Shown here: positions 21,849-29,726 of the stretch, one piece after another | Layout: each line of letters starts with the position of its first letter | Numbering within the stretch: the stretch's first letter is position 1 | Source of the DNA: an uncultured Treponema sp. | GTDB lineage: Bacteria; Spirochaetota; Spirochaetia; Treponematales; Treponemataceae | Reading direction: 5' to 3' | Assembly (NCBI GenBank): GCA_934691925.1 | Contig: CAKUTI010000025.1 | Coordinates: forward strand, 1-32,293 | DNA: 32,293 nt | Position numbers and translations under genes: made by a program | The notes under the pieces: generated by a model | The model's database searches: none | Told to the model about the DNA's origin: nothing | The model's input: the letters and a program-made list of their open reading frames with translations, nothing else

Positions 21849-22766
21849 TTGATAGAAACAATTTTAATAGAAGGAATTATCTACGGAATTATGGTTCTCG
21901 GGCTTTTTATCTCCTACAGAACCCTGAATTTCTGCGATATGACAGTTGACGGCGCGTTTCCTCTCGGCGGCTGTGTTCTTGCGGTTTGTCTTGTGAACGG
22001 AATTCCGCCGTTTTTTGCGGTTGTTCTCGCTTTTCTCGCCGGCTGCCTTGCTGGATTTTTCACAAGTCTGCTTTACACAAAGCTTAGAATTCCTGACTTG
22101 CTCGCCGGAATTCTTATGATGACGATGCTTTATTCCGTGAATCTTAGGATAATGGGAAACCGTGCTAATATCTCGCTCCTTCGAGTTTCAACTCCGTTTT
22201 CAAAGCTGATGGATTTTTCGTCGCGTGTTTTTCCTTCGCTTCCGTCAGAAACAGGAATCCTGATTTTTCTTCTGATTTTTATCTTGATTTTCAAGGCTCT
22301 TTTGGACATTTTTTTCCACACGGATTTGGGGCTTACGATGGGCGCGCTCGGCTCTAACGAGCAGATGGTGATTTCCCAAGGCGTGAACCAGAAAATCGTG
22401 CGCGGAATCGGAGTCTGCGTCGGCGACGGGCTTGCTTCTCTTTCTGGAGCGTTCGCCGCAATGTACAACGGATTTGCGGACGTTGGAAGCGGAACCGGCG
22501 TGATTGTAAGCGGACTTGCGTCTCTTATGCTTGGCGAGTTCATAATCCGCTCGAACAAAATCACTTGGATTACGCTCCGCGTGCTTCTCGGCTCGGTGAT
22601 TTACCGCGGCTTAATGTTCCTTGCGCGCCGCTACGGACATTTCATCAATCTAACTCCGAACGACTTGAAACTTATAACAGGTCTTCTGATTATCGTCTGC
22701 TTGATTGTCGCGAACTTGAAAGGCACGGCGAATTTTATGAAGCATTTGAAACGCCCTTCAAGATAA
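21849..22766 (+). CDS. ABC transporter permease, TrpY-like
   Basis: This 305-residue permease of the branched-chain (BPD_transp_2) type has about eight hydrophobic segments, e.g. FFAVVLAFLAGCLAGFFTSL, GILIFLLIFILIFKALLDIF and LITGLLIIVCLIVANL. The N-terminus (IETILIEGIIYGIMVLGLFISYRTLNFCDMTVDGAFPLGG) and LGSNEQMV...VGDGLASLSGAFAAMYNGFADVG are characteristic of the group partnered with PF04392 binding proteins. Translation probably starts at a TTG (21849), with AAGGA at 21837-21841; the next ATG would cut into the first helix. It forms an operon with the lipoprotein before it and the ATPase after it. Confidence 0.85.
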   Translation: MIETILIEGIIYGIMVLGLFISYRTLNFCDMTVDGAFPLGGCVLAVCLVNGIPPFFAVVLAFLAGCLAGFFTSLLYTKLRIPDLLAGILMMTMLYSVNLRIMGNRANISLLRVSTPFSKLMDFSSRVFPSLPSETGILIFLLIFILIFKALLDIFFHTDLGLTMGALGSNEQMVISQGVNQKIVRGIGVCVGDGLASLSGAFAAMYNGFADVGSGTGVIVSGLASLMLGEFIIRSNKITWITLRVLLGSVIYRGLMFLARRYGHFINLTPNDLKLITGLLIIVCLIVANLKGTANFMKHLKRPSR

Positions 22767-22786
22767 GGCGGCAGGAGACCAGAATT

Positions 22787-23593
22787 ATGATAAAGCTTGA
22801 AAATATCGGAATGGTTTTTAACGCCGGAACTCCGGACGAGAATGTCGCGCTTAAAAACATAAATCTTGAGATAAACAAAGGCGACTTTATAACAGTAATC
22901 GGCTCGAACGGAGCTGGAAAATCGACCTTGTACAACGTGATTGCAGGCACTTTGACTCCATCAAAAGGAAAAATCTTCCTTGACAACGAGGACGGAAGCC
23001 AGCGTGAAATCACAAAAGACGCGGAATACAAGCGCGCAAAATACATCGGACGAATTTTCCAGAATCCTCTTTTGGGAACTGCTGGAAAAATGTCGCTTCT
23101 CGACAACATGGTGATTTGCAGCAAAAAAGGCTGGAAAGGACTGAAAATTTCTGCAAGCAAAAAGCTGCGCGAGGAATTCAAAGCTCAGCTTTCGCGCCTT
23201 GATATGGGGCTTGAAAATCGCCTTGCGGACAATGTAGAGCAGTTTTCGGGCGGACAAAGGCAGGCCTTGACGCTTTTGATGGCTGTTCTTTCAAAGCCTG
23301 AAATTCTTCTGCTTGACGAGCACACGGCGGCTCTCGACCCTTCAAATGCGGCGATTGTAATGGAGCTTACGCGGAAATTCGCCGAGGAATACAACCTCAC
23401 CGTTATGATGGTCACGCACAATATGCAGCAGGCGCTCGACTACGGAAACCGCCTTTTAATGATGGACGCAGGCGAAATCATTCTCGACATTTCAAGCGAT
23501 GAAAAATCAAAGCTTACTCTCGACGACCTTGCGGAGCGTTTCAGGCAAATCAAAAAGCACGAGATGACAAACGACCAGCTGGTCTTGCAGTGA
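22787..23593 (+). CDS. ABC transporter ATP-binding protein, TrpZ-like
   Basis: This is a 268-residue ATPase with Walker A GSNGAGKST (~40-48), Q-loop GRIFQNPLLGT, signature FSGGQRQ, Walker B ILLLDEHTAALD and switch histidine MVTHNMQQAL. The histidine in DEHTAALD and the DNMVICSKKG stretch are typical of ATPases paired with PF04392 systems. I start at 22787, with AGGAG at 22773-22777 and the expected MIKLENIGMVF opening. It completes a lipoprotein-permease-ATPase importer. The gene ends the operon before the hairpin at 23605. Confidence 0.9.
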   Translation: MIKLENIGMVFNAGTPDENVALKNINLEINKGDFITVIGSNGAGKSTLYNVIAGTLTPSKGKIFLDNEDGSQREITKDAEYKRAKYIGRIFQNPLLGTAGKMSLLDNMVICSKKGWKGLKISASKKLREEFKAQLSRLDMGLENRLADNVEQFSGGQRQALTLLMAVLSKPEILLLDEHTAALDPSNAAIVMELTRKFAEEYNLTVMMVTHNMQQALDYGNRLLMMDAGEIILDISSDEKSKLTLDDLAERFRQIKKHEMTNDQLVLQ

Positions 23594-23604
23594 TTCCTTA
23601 AAAT

Positions 23605-23642
23605 CCGGAAAATTTTTCAAATCTTTTTTCAAAATTTTCCGG
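23605..23642 (+). terminator. Long AT-rich hairpin after the ABC operon
   Basis: CCGGAAAATTTT (23605-23616) pairs perfectly with AAAATTTTCCGG (23631-23642) across a 14-base loop. There is no T-run after it, so it may terminate weakly or form part of the adjoining repeat. Confidence 0.5.
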
Positions 23643-23815
23643 GCGGCTCGGCACTTCGCTTTCGCTCGTTCCGCCGGGCTGCTCCAGGTTTCGCTTTCGC
23701 TCCATTGTTTTTGGCAGGGTAGGCAAAAAAGAAAGCAAAACGCCAAAAACAACTTCATCGCCTTGCGCATCCCTGCCGCAAGAAAGCTCGCAAGGCAAGA
23801 TTCGCTTTTTTAACA
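23641..23815. repeat. Long dispersed-type intergenic repeat with nested inverted repeats
   Basis: The stretch carries CTTCGCTTTCGCTCGTTCCG and a near copy TTTCGCTTTCGCTCCATTG. GGCAGGG (near 23714) is matched by CCCTGCC (near 23771), and GCCTTGCG...CGCAAGGC is a long stem near 23760-23797. Short minus-strand reading frames cross it in two phases, without ribosome sites. From memory, this kind of sequence (GGCAGGGATGCG...GGCGATGAAG on the other strand) recurs in Treponema genomes and is often annotated as small hypothetical proteins; I treat it as a repeat. From 23816 to 23938 I see nothing else. Confidence 0.5.
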
Positions 23816-23947
23816 GTCAAAATCCGTCGAAAAAATCGCCCGTTTAAAAATCAAAAAACTGCATTTCAAAAATCACATTTTCATTTTCAAAATAAAAACC
23901 GTTGCGTTTTGCAAAAATGGCGGATAATCTTTTCCCTTGAGGTCTTT

Positions 23948-26137
23948 ATGAAAAAAATCTTTCCGCTTTTTGCAGTCTTGTCGGCAGTTTTCACTTTTTC
24001 CCTGGTTTCTTCGCTTTACGCAAAATCAGAATTTCCGCTTCCGCCTGAAAATGTCCATCCGCGCGTTTTGTTCACGCAGGAAAATCTTTCTGAGATAGAA
24101 TCCAATCTGAATTCTCCTGAAAACGCGGGCGCAATAAAAGAAAAAAATCGGCTTTTAAGTTTTTTTTCCAAAAATCCGCTTTCTTATTCAAAAGAAATGA
24201 ATTTCAAAGTTGAGGGGCAGTTCGTGGCAGTTGTTGAAGCGGCTGCTTTTGAGTATGCGCTCACAAAAAATGAAAAATACGCGCGCTTTGCCTATGAATC
24301 GCTCATAAATCTTTTTAAAACTTTCAATCCTGAAAAAGTCTACGACAAATACCGACCGGCAGGCCAGCTCGTTTTTGCCGCGGCGGAAGTTTACGACTGG
24401 TGCTACGGCGCGCTTTCTTCAAAAGAAAAAAGACTGATTGTCTCAAAATCGATTTCTGTAATCCAAAATTATTTTCAGATTGGCTGGCCGCCTGTAAACC
24501 AGAACGCAGTGAACGGACACGGCTGCGAATCCCAGCTTTTAAAGGCTCTTCTTGCTTTTGGAATCGCGGTTTATGACGAAAATCCTTCAATCTGGAAAAC
24601 TGTCGCAAAAAGATTTTACAGCGAATACGTTCCTGTCAGAAATTACGTTTACGATTCAGGCCTTCCGACTTTTCAGGGAATCGAATACGGAATGTACCGG
24701 CCGATTTTTGACTTGTGGTCGCATTTTTTAATCACCGGAATGGGCTTGGAATCTCCTTACGGCGAGAAAATCAAAAATTGGAGCCATTCTTATCTCTATT
24801 ACGGATTTCCGTTTGCAAACAGCTCTTTCCACTTTGGAGACGCAAAGCTTCATTCGCTTTTCAACGAGCAAAGAACGGCGGCTTTAATGCTTATGGCTTC
24901 ATCTGCGGCTTCTGATTCTTACGCAAAATACAAGGCAAAAGAAATAACAAATAATTTCACGAAATTCGCTTACAACACGAGCGGCGAAAGCGACGACAAG
25001 CTCTCGCCGGTTCAGTTTCTGATTTTCAATGATGTGAACTTAAATTGCCTTCCGCCAGATTCTCTTCCGCTTGCAAACTACGTGAAAAGTCCTTACGGCG
25101 AATATGTTCTCCGCGGCTCTTGGAGCGACAAAAACGCGCCTCTCGTAAGAATGAAAATCGGCGAGCTTTATTCTTCAAACCACGAGCACCGGGACGCGGG
25201 CGATTTCGCTTTTTCTCAGGGCGAGATTTTAAGCGAGCAGGCGGGCGTTTATCTTTCAGGGAATTCGTTTAAAACCGGCTACAACAAGGAATTTTATCAC
25301 GGAACTGGCGCGCAGAACTGCCTTTTGATTGAAGGCAACGGAGACTTTGGCGGACAGAAAGAATATGAGGACGGAATCAGCGACATAGAGAATTTCATGA
25401 ACGGAGAAAAATATGTTCGCTCAAAGGTCTTAAATCATTCGGATTCCATCAAATATATAGAAGAAAACGGGAAAGGCTACGCGTATATTTCAGGCGATTT
25501 GACGCGCGCTTATCCAAACGCGGAAAATGTCAAGCGTCATATGCTTTCGATTTTGACCGGCGACGAGAAAAACAAGCTGATCTTTGTTGTCTACGATAAA
25601 ATTCTTGCGAAAAACGGCTGCAACGGAGTTTTTCAGTTTCAGGCGAAGAAAAAGACCGAGTTAAAATCAGACAAAAAAGGATTTTCAATGCGCGGCGAAA
25701 ATGTTTTTCTGAATGAGAATGTTCTTTTGCCGATAAATCCTGAAATCAAAATTTTCACTGGAGAAGAAAATGCGACTGTCGGCGGAAAAAACTACAAGAA
25801 AACTTTGACAAAAGCTGCGATTGGAAAATCGGCAAAGCAGTTTGCGCTTGAAAATTCAGACAAAATCGAAATCCGCTCCGAAAAAAAAGAAAAAGACGAG
25901 GTTTTCTTCAATGTTTTTTCAACGTGGGACAATTCGCTTTCAGAAGCTAAAATTGAGGACGCAAAACTGATTCAGACAGAAAATTTTGACTGCGCGCTGA
26001 TAAAAAATTACGCAGTCTGCTTTGTAAAGGATTCAAAAGTTTCAGTTCAGGATGATTTGTTCGCTGGAAAAACAGTTTTCACCATAAATGCCGAAAGCGG
26101 CGAGATAAGCGTAAAAGGAGATTTTTTGGAGATGTAA
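23948..26137 (+). CDS. Secreted heparinase II/III-like polysaccharide lyase
   Basis: This is a 729-residue exported protein. I start at 23948 (GAGG at 23939-23942), which gives a proper signal peptide ending SSLYAKS. It opens with NVHPRVLFTQENLSEIESN, usual for alginate-lyase-like/heparinase II/III proteins. An alpha-toroid follows (~60-380; includes AAEVYDWCYGALSSKEKRLIV and NGHGCESQLLKALLAFGIAVY). The beta-sandwich carries the family motif SSNHEHRDAGDFAFSQGE (~409-426), whose His and Asp-Gly match the HxHxDxG-type signature. The family cleaves uronic-acid polysaccharides such as heparan or alginate by beta-elimination. The exact substrate is unknown, and no PUL-like neighbours or sulfatases are seen. 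It appears to be a single-gene unit. Confidence 0.8.
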   Translation: MKKIFPLFAVLSAVFTFSLVSSLYAKSEFPLPPENVHPRVLFTQENLSEIESNLNSPENAGAIKEKNRLLSFFSKNPLSYSKEMNFKVEGQFVAVVEAAAFEYALTKNEKYARFAYESLINLFKTFNPEKVYDKYRPAGQLVFAAAEVYDWCYGALSSKEKRLIVSKSISVIQNYFQIGWPPVNQNAVNGHGCESQLLKALLAFGIAVYDENPSIWKTVAKRFYSEYVPVRNYVYDSGLPTFQGIEYGMYRPIFDLWSHFLITGMGLESPYGEKIKNWSHSYLYYGFPFANSSFHFGDAKLHSLFNEQRTAALMLMASSAASDSYAKYKAKEITNNFTKFAYNTSGESDDKLSPVQFLIFNDVNLNCLPPDSLPLANYVKSPYGEYVLRGSWSDKNAPLVRMKIGELYSSNHEHRDAGDFAFSQGEILSEQAGVYLSGNSFKTGYNKEFYHGTGAQNCLLIEGNGDFGGQKEYEDGISDIENFMNGEKYVRSKVLNHSDSIKYIEENGKGYAYISGDLTRAYPNAENVKRHMLSILTGDEKNKLIFVVYDKILAKNGCNGVFQFQAKKKTELKSDKKGFSMRGENVFLNENVLLPINPEIKIFTGEENATVGGKNYKKTLTKAAIGKSAKQFALENSDKIEIRSEKKEKDEVFFNVFSTWDNSLSEAKIEDAKLIQTENFDCALIKNYAVCFVKDSKVSVQDDLFAGKTVFTINAESGEISVKGDFLEM

Positions 26138-26178
26138 GCTTCGCCGCCAGTGCGGAAAATAATGAGAAATCATCATAA

Positions 26179-26207
26179 TTGAAGAATCGCGAAAAAATTA
26201 TTATAAT
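26179..26207 (+). promoter_or_regulatory. Sigma-70 promoter of the YchJ-type gene
   Basis: TTGAAG (26179-26184), 17 bases, TATAAT (26202-26207), placing the start point about 30 bases before the gene at 26243. Confidence 0.65.
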
Positions 26208-26242
26208 TTTCAGAAATTTAAACACTAAAAACAGAGGATAAT

Positions 26243-26743
26243 ATGTCAGAAAACGATTTGTGCCCTTGCGGTTCAGGAAAAAAATATAGCGAGTGCTGTG
26301 AGCCAATCATCAAGGGTGCTTCAAAAGCTCCAACAGCGGAAGCTCTTATGCGTGCGCGCTACACTTCATACGTAAAGCAGGAAATCGACTTTATCATCAA
26401 TTCTTGCGAAGAGGGCGAGAAAATCGCTGCAATCGACAGAAAGGCGACCGAGGACTGGGCTAAAAACTCAACTTGGCACGGACTTAAAATTCTTCGCACA
26501 GAAAAAGGAACAGAAAACGATGATGAAGGAATCGTTGAATTCGAGGCGACTTACACAGACAAAGGCCACTTGCGCGATGTTCACCACGAAATCGGATATT
26601 TCAAGAAAGTCAACGGCGAATGGCTTTATTCTGTCGGAAACGTAAAGCCGATGACAGTAATCCGCGAAGGCTCGAAAATCGGCCGTAACGACCCATGCCC
26701 ATGCGGAAGCGGAAAAAAATATAAGAAGTGTTGTGGACGATAA
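26243..26743 (+). CDS. YchJ-family (UPF0225) SEC-C motif protein
   Basis: This 166-residue cytoplasmic protein has two zinc-binding SEC-C-type motifs, one at each end: [13 protein letters not shown] (residues 7-19) and [13 protein letters not shown] (last 15 residues). Between them is the YchJ M-domain ([22 protein letters not shown]...WHGLKIL), an NTF2-like fold. SEC-C motifs bind zinc and, in SecA, contact SecB and the ribosome. The role of the stand-alone family is not established. AGAGG before the ATG supports the start. It has its own promoter, and a weak AAGCAAT/ATTGCTT hairpin follows its stop. Confidence 0.9.
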   Translation: MSENDLCPCGSGKKYSECCEPIIKGASKAPTAEALMRARYTSYVKQEIDFIINSCEEGEKIAAIDRKATEDWAKNSTWHGLKILRTEKGTENDDEGIVEFEATYTDKGHLRDVHHEIGYFKKVNGEWLYSVGNVKPMTVIREGSKIGRNDPCPCGSGKKYKKCCGR

Positions 26744-26979
26744 GCAATATAATAATTGCTTGTTCAGGAATTTCACAGCACTTTGTAAAATGTCGCGACG
26801 GCCGGAGCGGCAACCTTTTTGTGGTCGATAATCTTAAAAAAAACAGCAACAAAATCCCGCAGCGATTCAAAGAAAGTCGCAGCAACCATTTCGCAGAGTC
26901 TGAGTCAAAGCGGCTGAAAAATTGTTTTGTATTCAGTATGCGGTGTTGCGGAAAACAGAAAAATAGAAACGGTGGAAAA

Positions 26980-27759
26980 ATGCGCCAAATAATAACAGGA
27001 TTTCATGCAATCGAGGAGAAAGTCCGGCGGGCTGTTGAAAACGGCAAAAATGACGGGCTTTCAATCTCTTATTCAAAAATCGGACCGCGCGTAAAAAAAA
27101 TTCTGGAGCTTGCCTCCAGCGTGAAAATTCCGTGCAGCCAAGTTGACACAAAAGCGTTGGACTCGCTTGTGCGGAATTTGCCGGAAGTTGCACGCGACCA
27201 CCGCGGAATCGTGCTTTCAGTAGAAGGCGTTTCTGAAAAGCAGGCTGATGTCAATTTTGATGAATGGATTGCCGCTGAGAAAATTTCAGAAGAAAAATCG
27301 ACAGTCCTGATTCTTGACTCAATCACAGACCCTCACAATGTGGGCGCGATTTTGCGTTCTGCTGATCAGTTTGGGGCGAGCCTTGTGATAATGCCGAAGC
27401 GGAACAGCGCGAGCAATTTTTCAGACAATGAGATTATCGCGCGTGCTTCAGCTGGAGCGAATTCTTACGTTCCTGTAAGCGTTGTGCCGAATTTAAGCCG
27501 CGCGGCTGCAAGCCTCAAAGATGCCGGATTTTGGATTTACGGCGCGGACGCTGGCGGCGAGTCTGTCACGGAGATAAAATTTCCTTTGAAAACCTGCATC
27601 GTCATGGGAAGCGAAGGAACTGGAATCTCGAATCTTCTTGAAAAGCAGTGCGATGCAATTGTTTCGATTCCGACCTGCGGAAAAATCGACAGCCTGAACG
27701 TGTCCGTTGCGACTGGAGTTTTGCTTTACGAGGCGTACAGGCAGCGCATTACGATTTAA
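26980..27759 (+). CDS. rlmB: TrmH-family rRNA 2'-O-methyltransferase (RlmB-like)
   Basis: This is a 259-residue SPOUT methyltransferase expected to methylate the 2'-O of a guanosine in 23S rRNA. A short N-terminal substrate-binding domain (ITGFHAIEEKVRRAVENGK, residues 4-22) leads to the knotted catalytic domain. That domain has motif 1 DPHNVGAILRSADQFG, motif 2 IVMGSEGTGIS and motif 3 IPTCGKIDSLNVSVATGVLLYEAYR. I start at 26980 (GGTGGA just upstream); the frame stays open for another 84 codons upstream, but that part has no homology and crosses non-coding DNA. TrmH/TrmL relatives act on tRNA, but the RlmB-type N-domain favours rRNA. Confidence 0.85.
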   Translation: MRQIITGFHAIEEKVRRAVENGKNDGLSISYSKIGPRVKKILELASSVKIPCSQVDTKALDSLVRNLPEVARDHRGIVLSVEGVSEKQADVNFDEWIAAEKISEEKSTVLILDSITDPHNVGAILRSADQFGASLVIMPKRNSASNFSDNEIIARASAGANSYVPVSVVPNLSRAAASLKDAGFWIYGADAGGESVTEIKFPLKTCIVMGSEGTGISNLLEKQCDAIVSIPTCGKIDSLNVSVATGVLLYEAYRQRITI

Positions 27760-27799
27760 CTTCTGCTAACAAAAACAAAATCATTAGAATATACTTTGT

Positions 27800-27985
27800 T
27801 CCGTGAGGGAGTAGCAGACTCTTTTTGAACAGAGTAGCGCGTCAACATACTGGTTTAGACAAGCCTGGCGCGTTTTAATTTGCGAGACTCATGTGCAGAA
27901 TTTTTACAAGTTTCTGTGCATGTGTTTTGTATTGCCTTTGTGTGAAAACGACCTTGTGCAGAAATGCGCAAGGTCATTTTTTTCA
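27800..27985 (+). ncRNA. Manganese riboswitch (yybP-ykoY) with terminator
   Basis: The consensus blocks of the yybP-ykoY aptamer are present: GGGAGTAGC (27808-27816), GTCAACATACTG (27841-27852), CTGGCGCG, and TGCGAGACTCATG (27881-27893) closing helix P1. The expression platform ends with a terminator: GACCTTGTGC (27950-27959) pairs with GCGCAAGGTC (27966-27975), followed by seven Ts. The 27912-27922 segment can pair either with 27890-27900 (the end of P1) or with 27955-27963 (the terminator's 5' arm). That suggests Mn-bound P1 favours antitermination. The class is known to sense Mn2+ and often precedes Mn exporters, as here. Confidence 0.9.
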
Positions 27986-27999
27986 TTCTGGAGGTACTG

Positions 28000-28746
28000 A
28001 TGAATACTTTGACTCTGTTTCTTACGGTTTTGGCGACGGTTTTTATTGCGGAGATGGGCGACAAGACTCAGCTTATGCTTATTGCGATGACTTCAAAATA
28101 CAAGCTTCGCCAGATTATTGTTGGAACTGCCGCCGCGATTCTAGTTCTTAACGCGCTTGCGGTTCTTGCGGGCGGAATTCTGAACGAATTCTTGAAGTCA
28201 AATCTTTGGGTTATAAAGCTGATTGCCTGCGCCGCGTTCTTCTATTTTTCGCTGACTTCTCTCATAAAAGATGATGAGGAGGAGGAAGCGAAGCACAGCC
28301 GCTTTAATTTTGCGCCGCTCGCTGTTTTTGCGACTTTTTTCGTTGCCGAGCTTGGAGACAAGACTCAGCTTACCGCGATAACTTTCGGGGCGACAAACGG
28401 GCTGAATTCCGCTTCCATTGCGATTTGGATTGCGTCTTCAATCGGGCTTTTTGCCGCTGACATTATAGGGCTTTTAATCGGGCATTTTCTGCATGGAAAA
28501 ACTCCGGACGGATTTTTCAAGATTCTCGCGTTTGCGATTTTCGCGTTCTTCGGCTTCGCGAATCTGCCGGAAGGTCTTTATCTTTTGTTCAACAGGGAAA
28601 ATTCGGAAGAAAAGAATTTTATCGGAATGCTTTTTTCAAACCAGATGATTTTACCGATTGTCTGCATTGCCGCGATTCTTTTTATTGCCGCTTGCGTTGT
28701 GATTCTGGTCTCGCAGAAAAAGAAATCTGCGGCTGCGGAAAAATAA
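28000..28746 (+). CDS. Gdt1/UPF0016 (TMEM165) family manganese exporter
   Basis: This is a 248-residue membrane protein with six or seven helices and the two diagnostic motifs of the family: EMGDKTQLMLI (~19-29) and ELGDKTQLTAI (second half). The two halves are internal repeats. Bacterial relatives (MneA, Mnx) export Mn2+ from the cytoplasm, and eukaryotic TMEM165/Gdt1 moves Mn2+/Ca2+ into the Golgi. An acidic loop (DDEEEEAK) sits between the halves. GGAGG (27990-27994), five bases before ATG 28000, fixes the start; the upstream frame runs into the terminator. Control by the Mn riboswitch just upstream strongly supports a role in relieving Mn excess. Confidence 0.93.
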   Translation: MNTLTLFLTVLATVFIAEMGDKTQLMLIAMTSKYKLRQIIVGTAAAILVLNALAVLAGGILNEFLKSNLWVIKLIACAAFFYFSLTSLIKDDEEEEAKHSRFNFAPLAVFATFFVAELGDKTQLTAITFGATNGLNSASIAIWIASSIGLFAADIIGLLIGHFLHGKTPDGFFKILAFAIFAFFGFANLPEGLYLLFNRENSEEKNFIGMLFSNQMILPIVCIAAILFIAACVVILVSQKKKSAAAEK

Positions 28747-28780
28747 AAAAGCTGCCGCTGTAAAAAGCGGCAGTTTAAAT
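28744..28780. terminator. Bidirectional terminator between convergent genes
   Basis: CTGCCGCT (28752-28759) pairs with AGCGGCAG (28766-28773). On the minus strand it is followed by T6 (complement of 28745-28750), and on the + strand by a short TTT, so it serves mainly the RpiB-like gene. Confidence 0.8.
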
Positions 28781-28798
28781 CTTAGAAAACACTGAATC

Positions 28799-29434
28799 TT
28801 ACATCAGTTTTTTTACAGTCTCGGCGATTTTCTCGTCTTTGCAGTCTTTAAAGAAATATTCCGCGAAATGCTCGCCTGCGAAAGCTCCTTTTACAAGCTC
28901 CTTGTCCAAAGACTCCAAGATTTCTGTGAACGGCTTAAAAGCTGCCGCGCGCACTGTGTCGAGAATTTTCTTGTTTCTCTGCTCTGGAACAACGCGCTCT
29001 TTCGGATAGCCGCCGCCGAATTTCTCTGAGAAAAGCTTCTCGAAAATGTATTCAAGATTCAAGTCTCCGCCCCAGCCGAATCCGAGAGCGAACGGAATTG
29101 AAATCGCGTTTCCGTCGTTAATCTGCGCAAAAGTGTAAGCATCGAGCGGATTTGCAACGTGTCCGCAGAGAACGCCAGGAAAGCTGTTCAAAGCGAGCAT
29201 CGCGCCTTCGCCAGTTCCGCAGCCTGTAACAACAAAGTCAGCGGCTTTCGAGTTCAAAAGAGTTGCCGCAAGAATTCCGTTCTGAACGTAAGTGAGCTGC
29301 GCTTTGTCATCTGCGCTGTACATTCCGTAGTTCACAACTTCATATCCTTTTGTGTCTGCGATTTTTTTAAGCGCGTTGTAGATAACTGCGTTTTTTGCAG
29401 CCTGAGAGTTCTCGTTGATAAGAGCGATTTTCAT
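28799..29434 (-). CDS. RpiB/LacA/LacB-family sugar-phosphate isomerase
   Basis: This is a 211-residue member of the ribose-5-phosphate isomerase B / galactose-6-phosphate isomerase family, which interconverts aldose and ketose phosphates. The active-site block reads VVTGCGTGEGAMLALNSFPGVLCGHV, with the base cysteine of RpiB in TGCGTG. It is longer than RpiB (~150), with a C-terminal extension (~145-211) found in a separate subfamily whose substrate is not settled. KIALINENSQAAKN opens the Rossmann-like fold. The gene is alone on its strand, diverging from the chemoreceptor gene. The 292-base gap between them holds only the chemoreceptor promoter region and a GGAAAATT...AATTTTCC pairing. Confidence 0.8.
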   Translation of the reverse strand: MKIALINENSQAAKNAVIYNALKKIADTKGYEVVNYGMYSADDKAQLTYVQNGILAATLLNSKAADFVVTGCGTGEGAMLALNSFPGVLCGHVANPLDAYTFAQINDGNAISIPFALGFGWGGDLNLEYIFEKLFSEKFGGGYPKERVVPEQRNKKILDTVRAAAFKPFTEILESLDKELVKGAFAGEHFAEYFFKDCKDEKIAETVKKLM

Positions 29435-29637
29435 TTTTGTCTCCTGATTTTTTTCTCGCCTGAAAACAAATTTTCTAATGAAAAATCTTCTGAAAAACGG
29501 AATTCAATCGATTCAGCCGAATTTCAAAAATTTCATCATTTTTTTGCTTTTGGCGATTTTCTTCTATCTTAATGGAAAATTGCGGAGTGTAAAAGCAAGT
29601 AAAAACACAAAAATTTTCCGTTTCTTTGATAGTGTCT

Positions 29638-29713
29638 TAAAGTTTTATGAAAATTCCTCTATAATTTGAAGTGATTTAAATCTATGATTTAAAATCTACG
29701 ATTTAAAACCTAC
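29638..29713 (+). promoter_or_regulatory. Chemoreceptor promoter (sigma-28-like) and three tandem 13-14-bp repeats
   Basis: TAAA (29638-29641), 15 bases, CTCTATAA (29657-29664) fits the motility sigma factor pattern TAAA-N15-GCCGATAA at the key positions. TATAAT (29660-29665) alone could also serve sigma-70. Three direct repeats follow in the leader: 29673-29685, 29686-29699 and 29700-29713, all of the form GATTTAAA-N-CTAY. Confidence 0.45.
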
Positions 29714-29726
29714 TTGGAGTTGTGTT

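Noticed and set aside
22565..22786. Upstream extension of the TrpZ-like ATPase to 22565
   Set aside because: It would overlap the permease gene by 200 bases with no homology; AGGAG and the conserved N-terminus place the start at 22787.
23507..23798. Two small minus-strand frames over the 23.7-kb repeat
   Set aside because: They overlap each other, lack ribosome sites and follow the repeat structure rather than codon bias.
26728..26979. 84-codon N-terminal extension of the RlmB-like protein
   Set aside because: Crosses the end of the YchJ gene and non-coding DNA; the family N-terminus begins at 26980.
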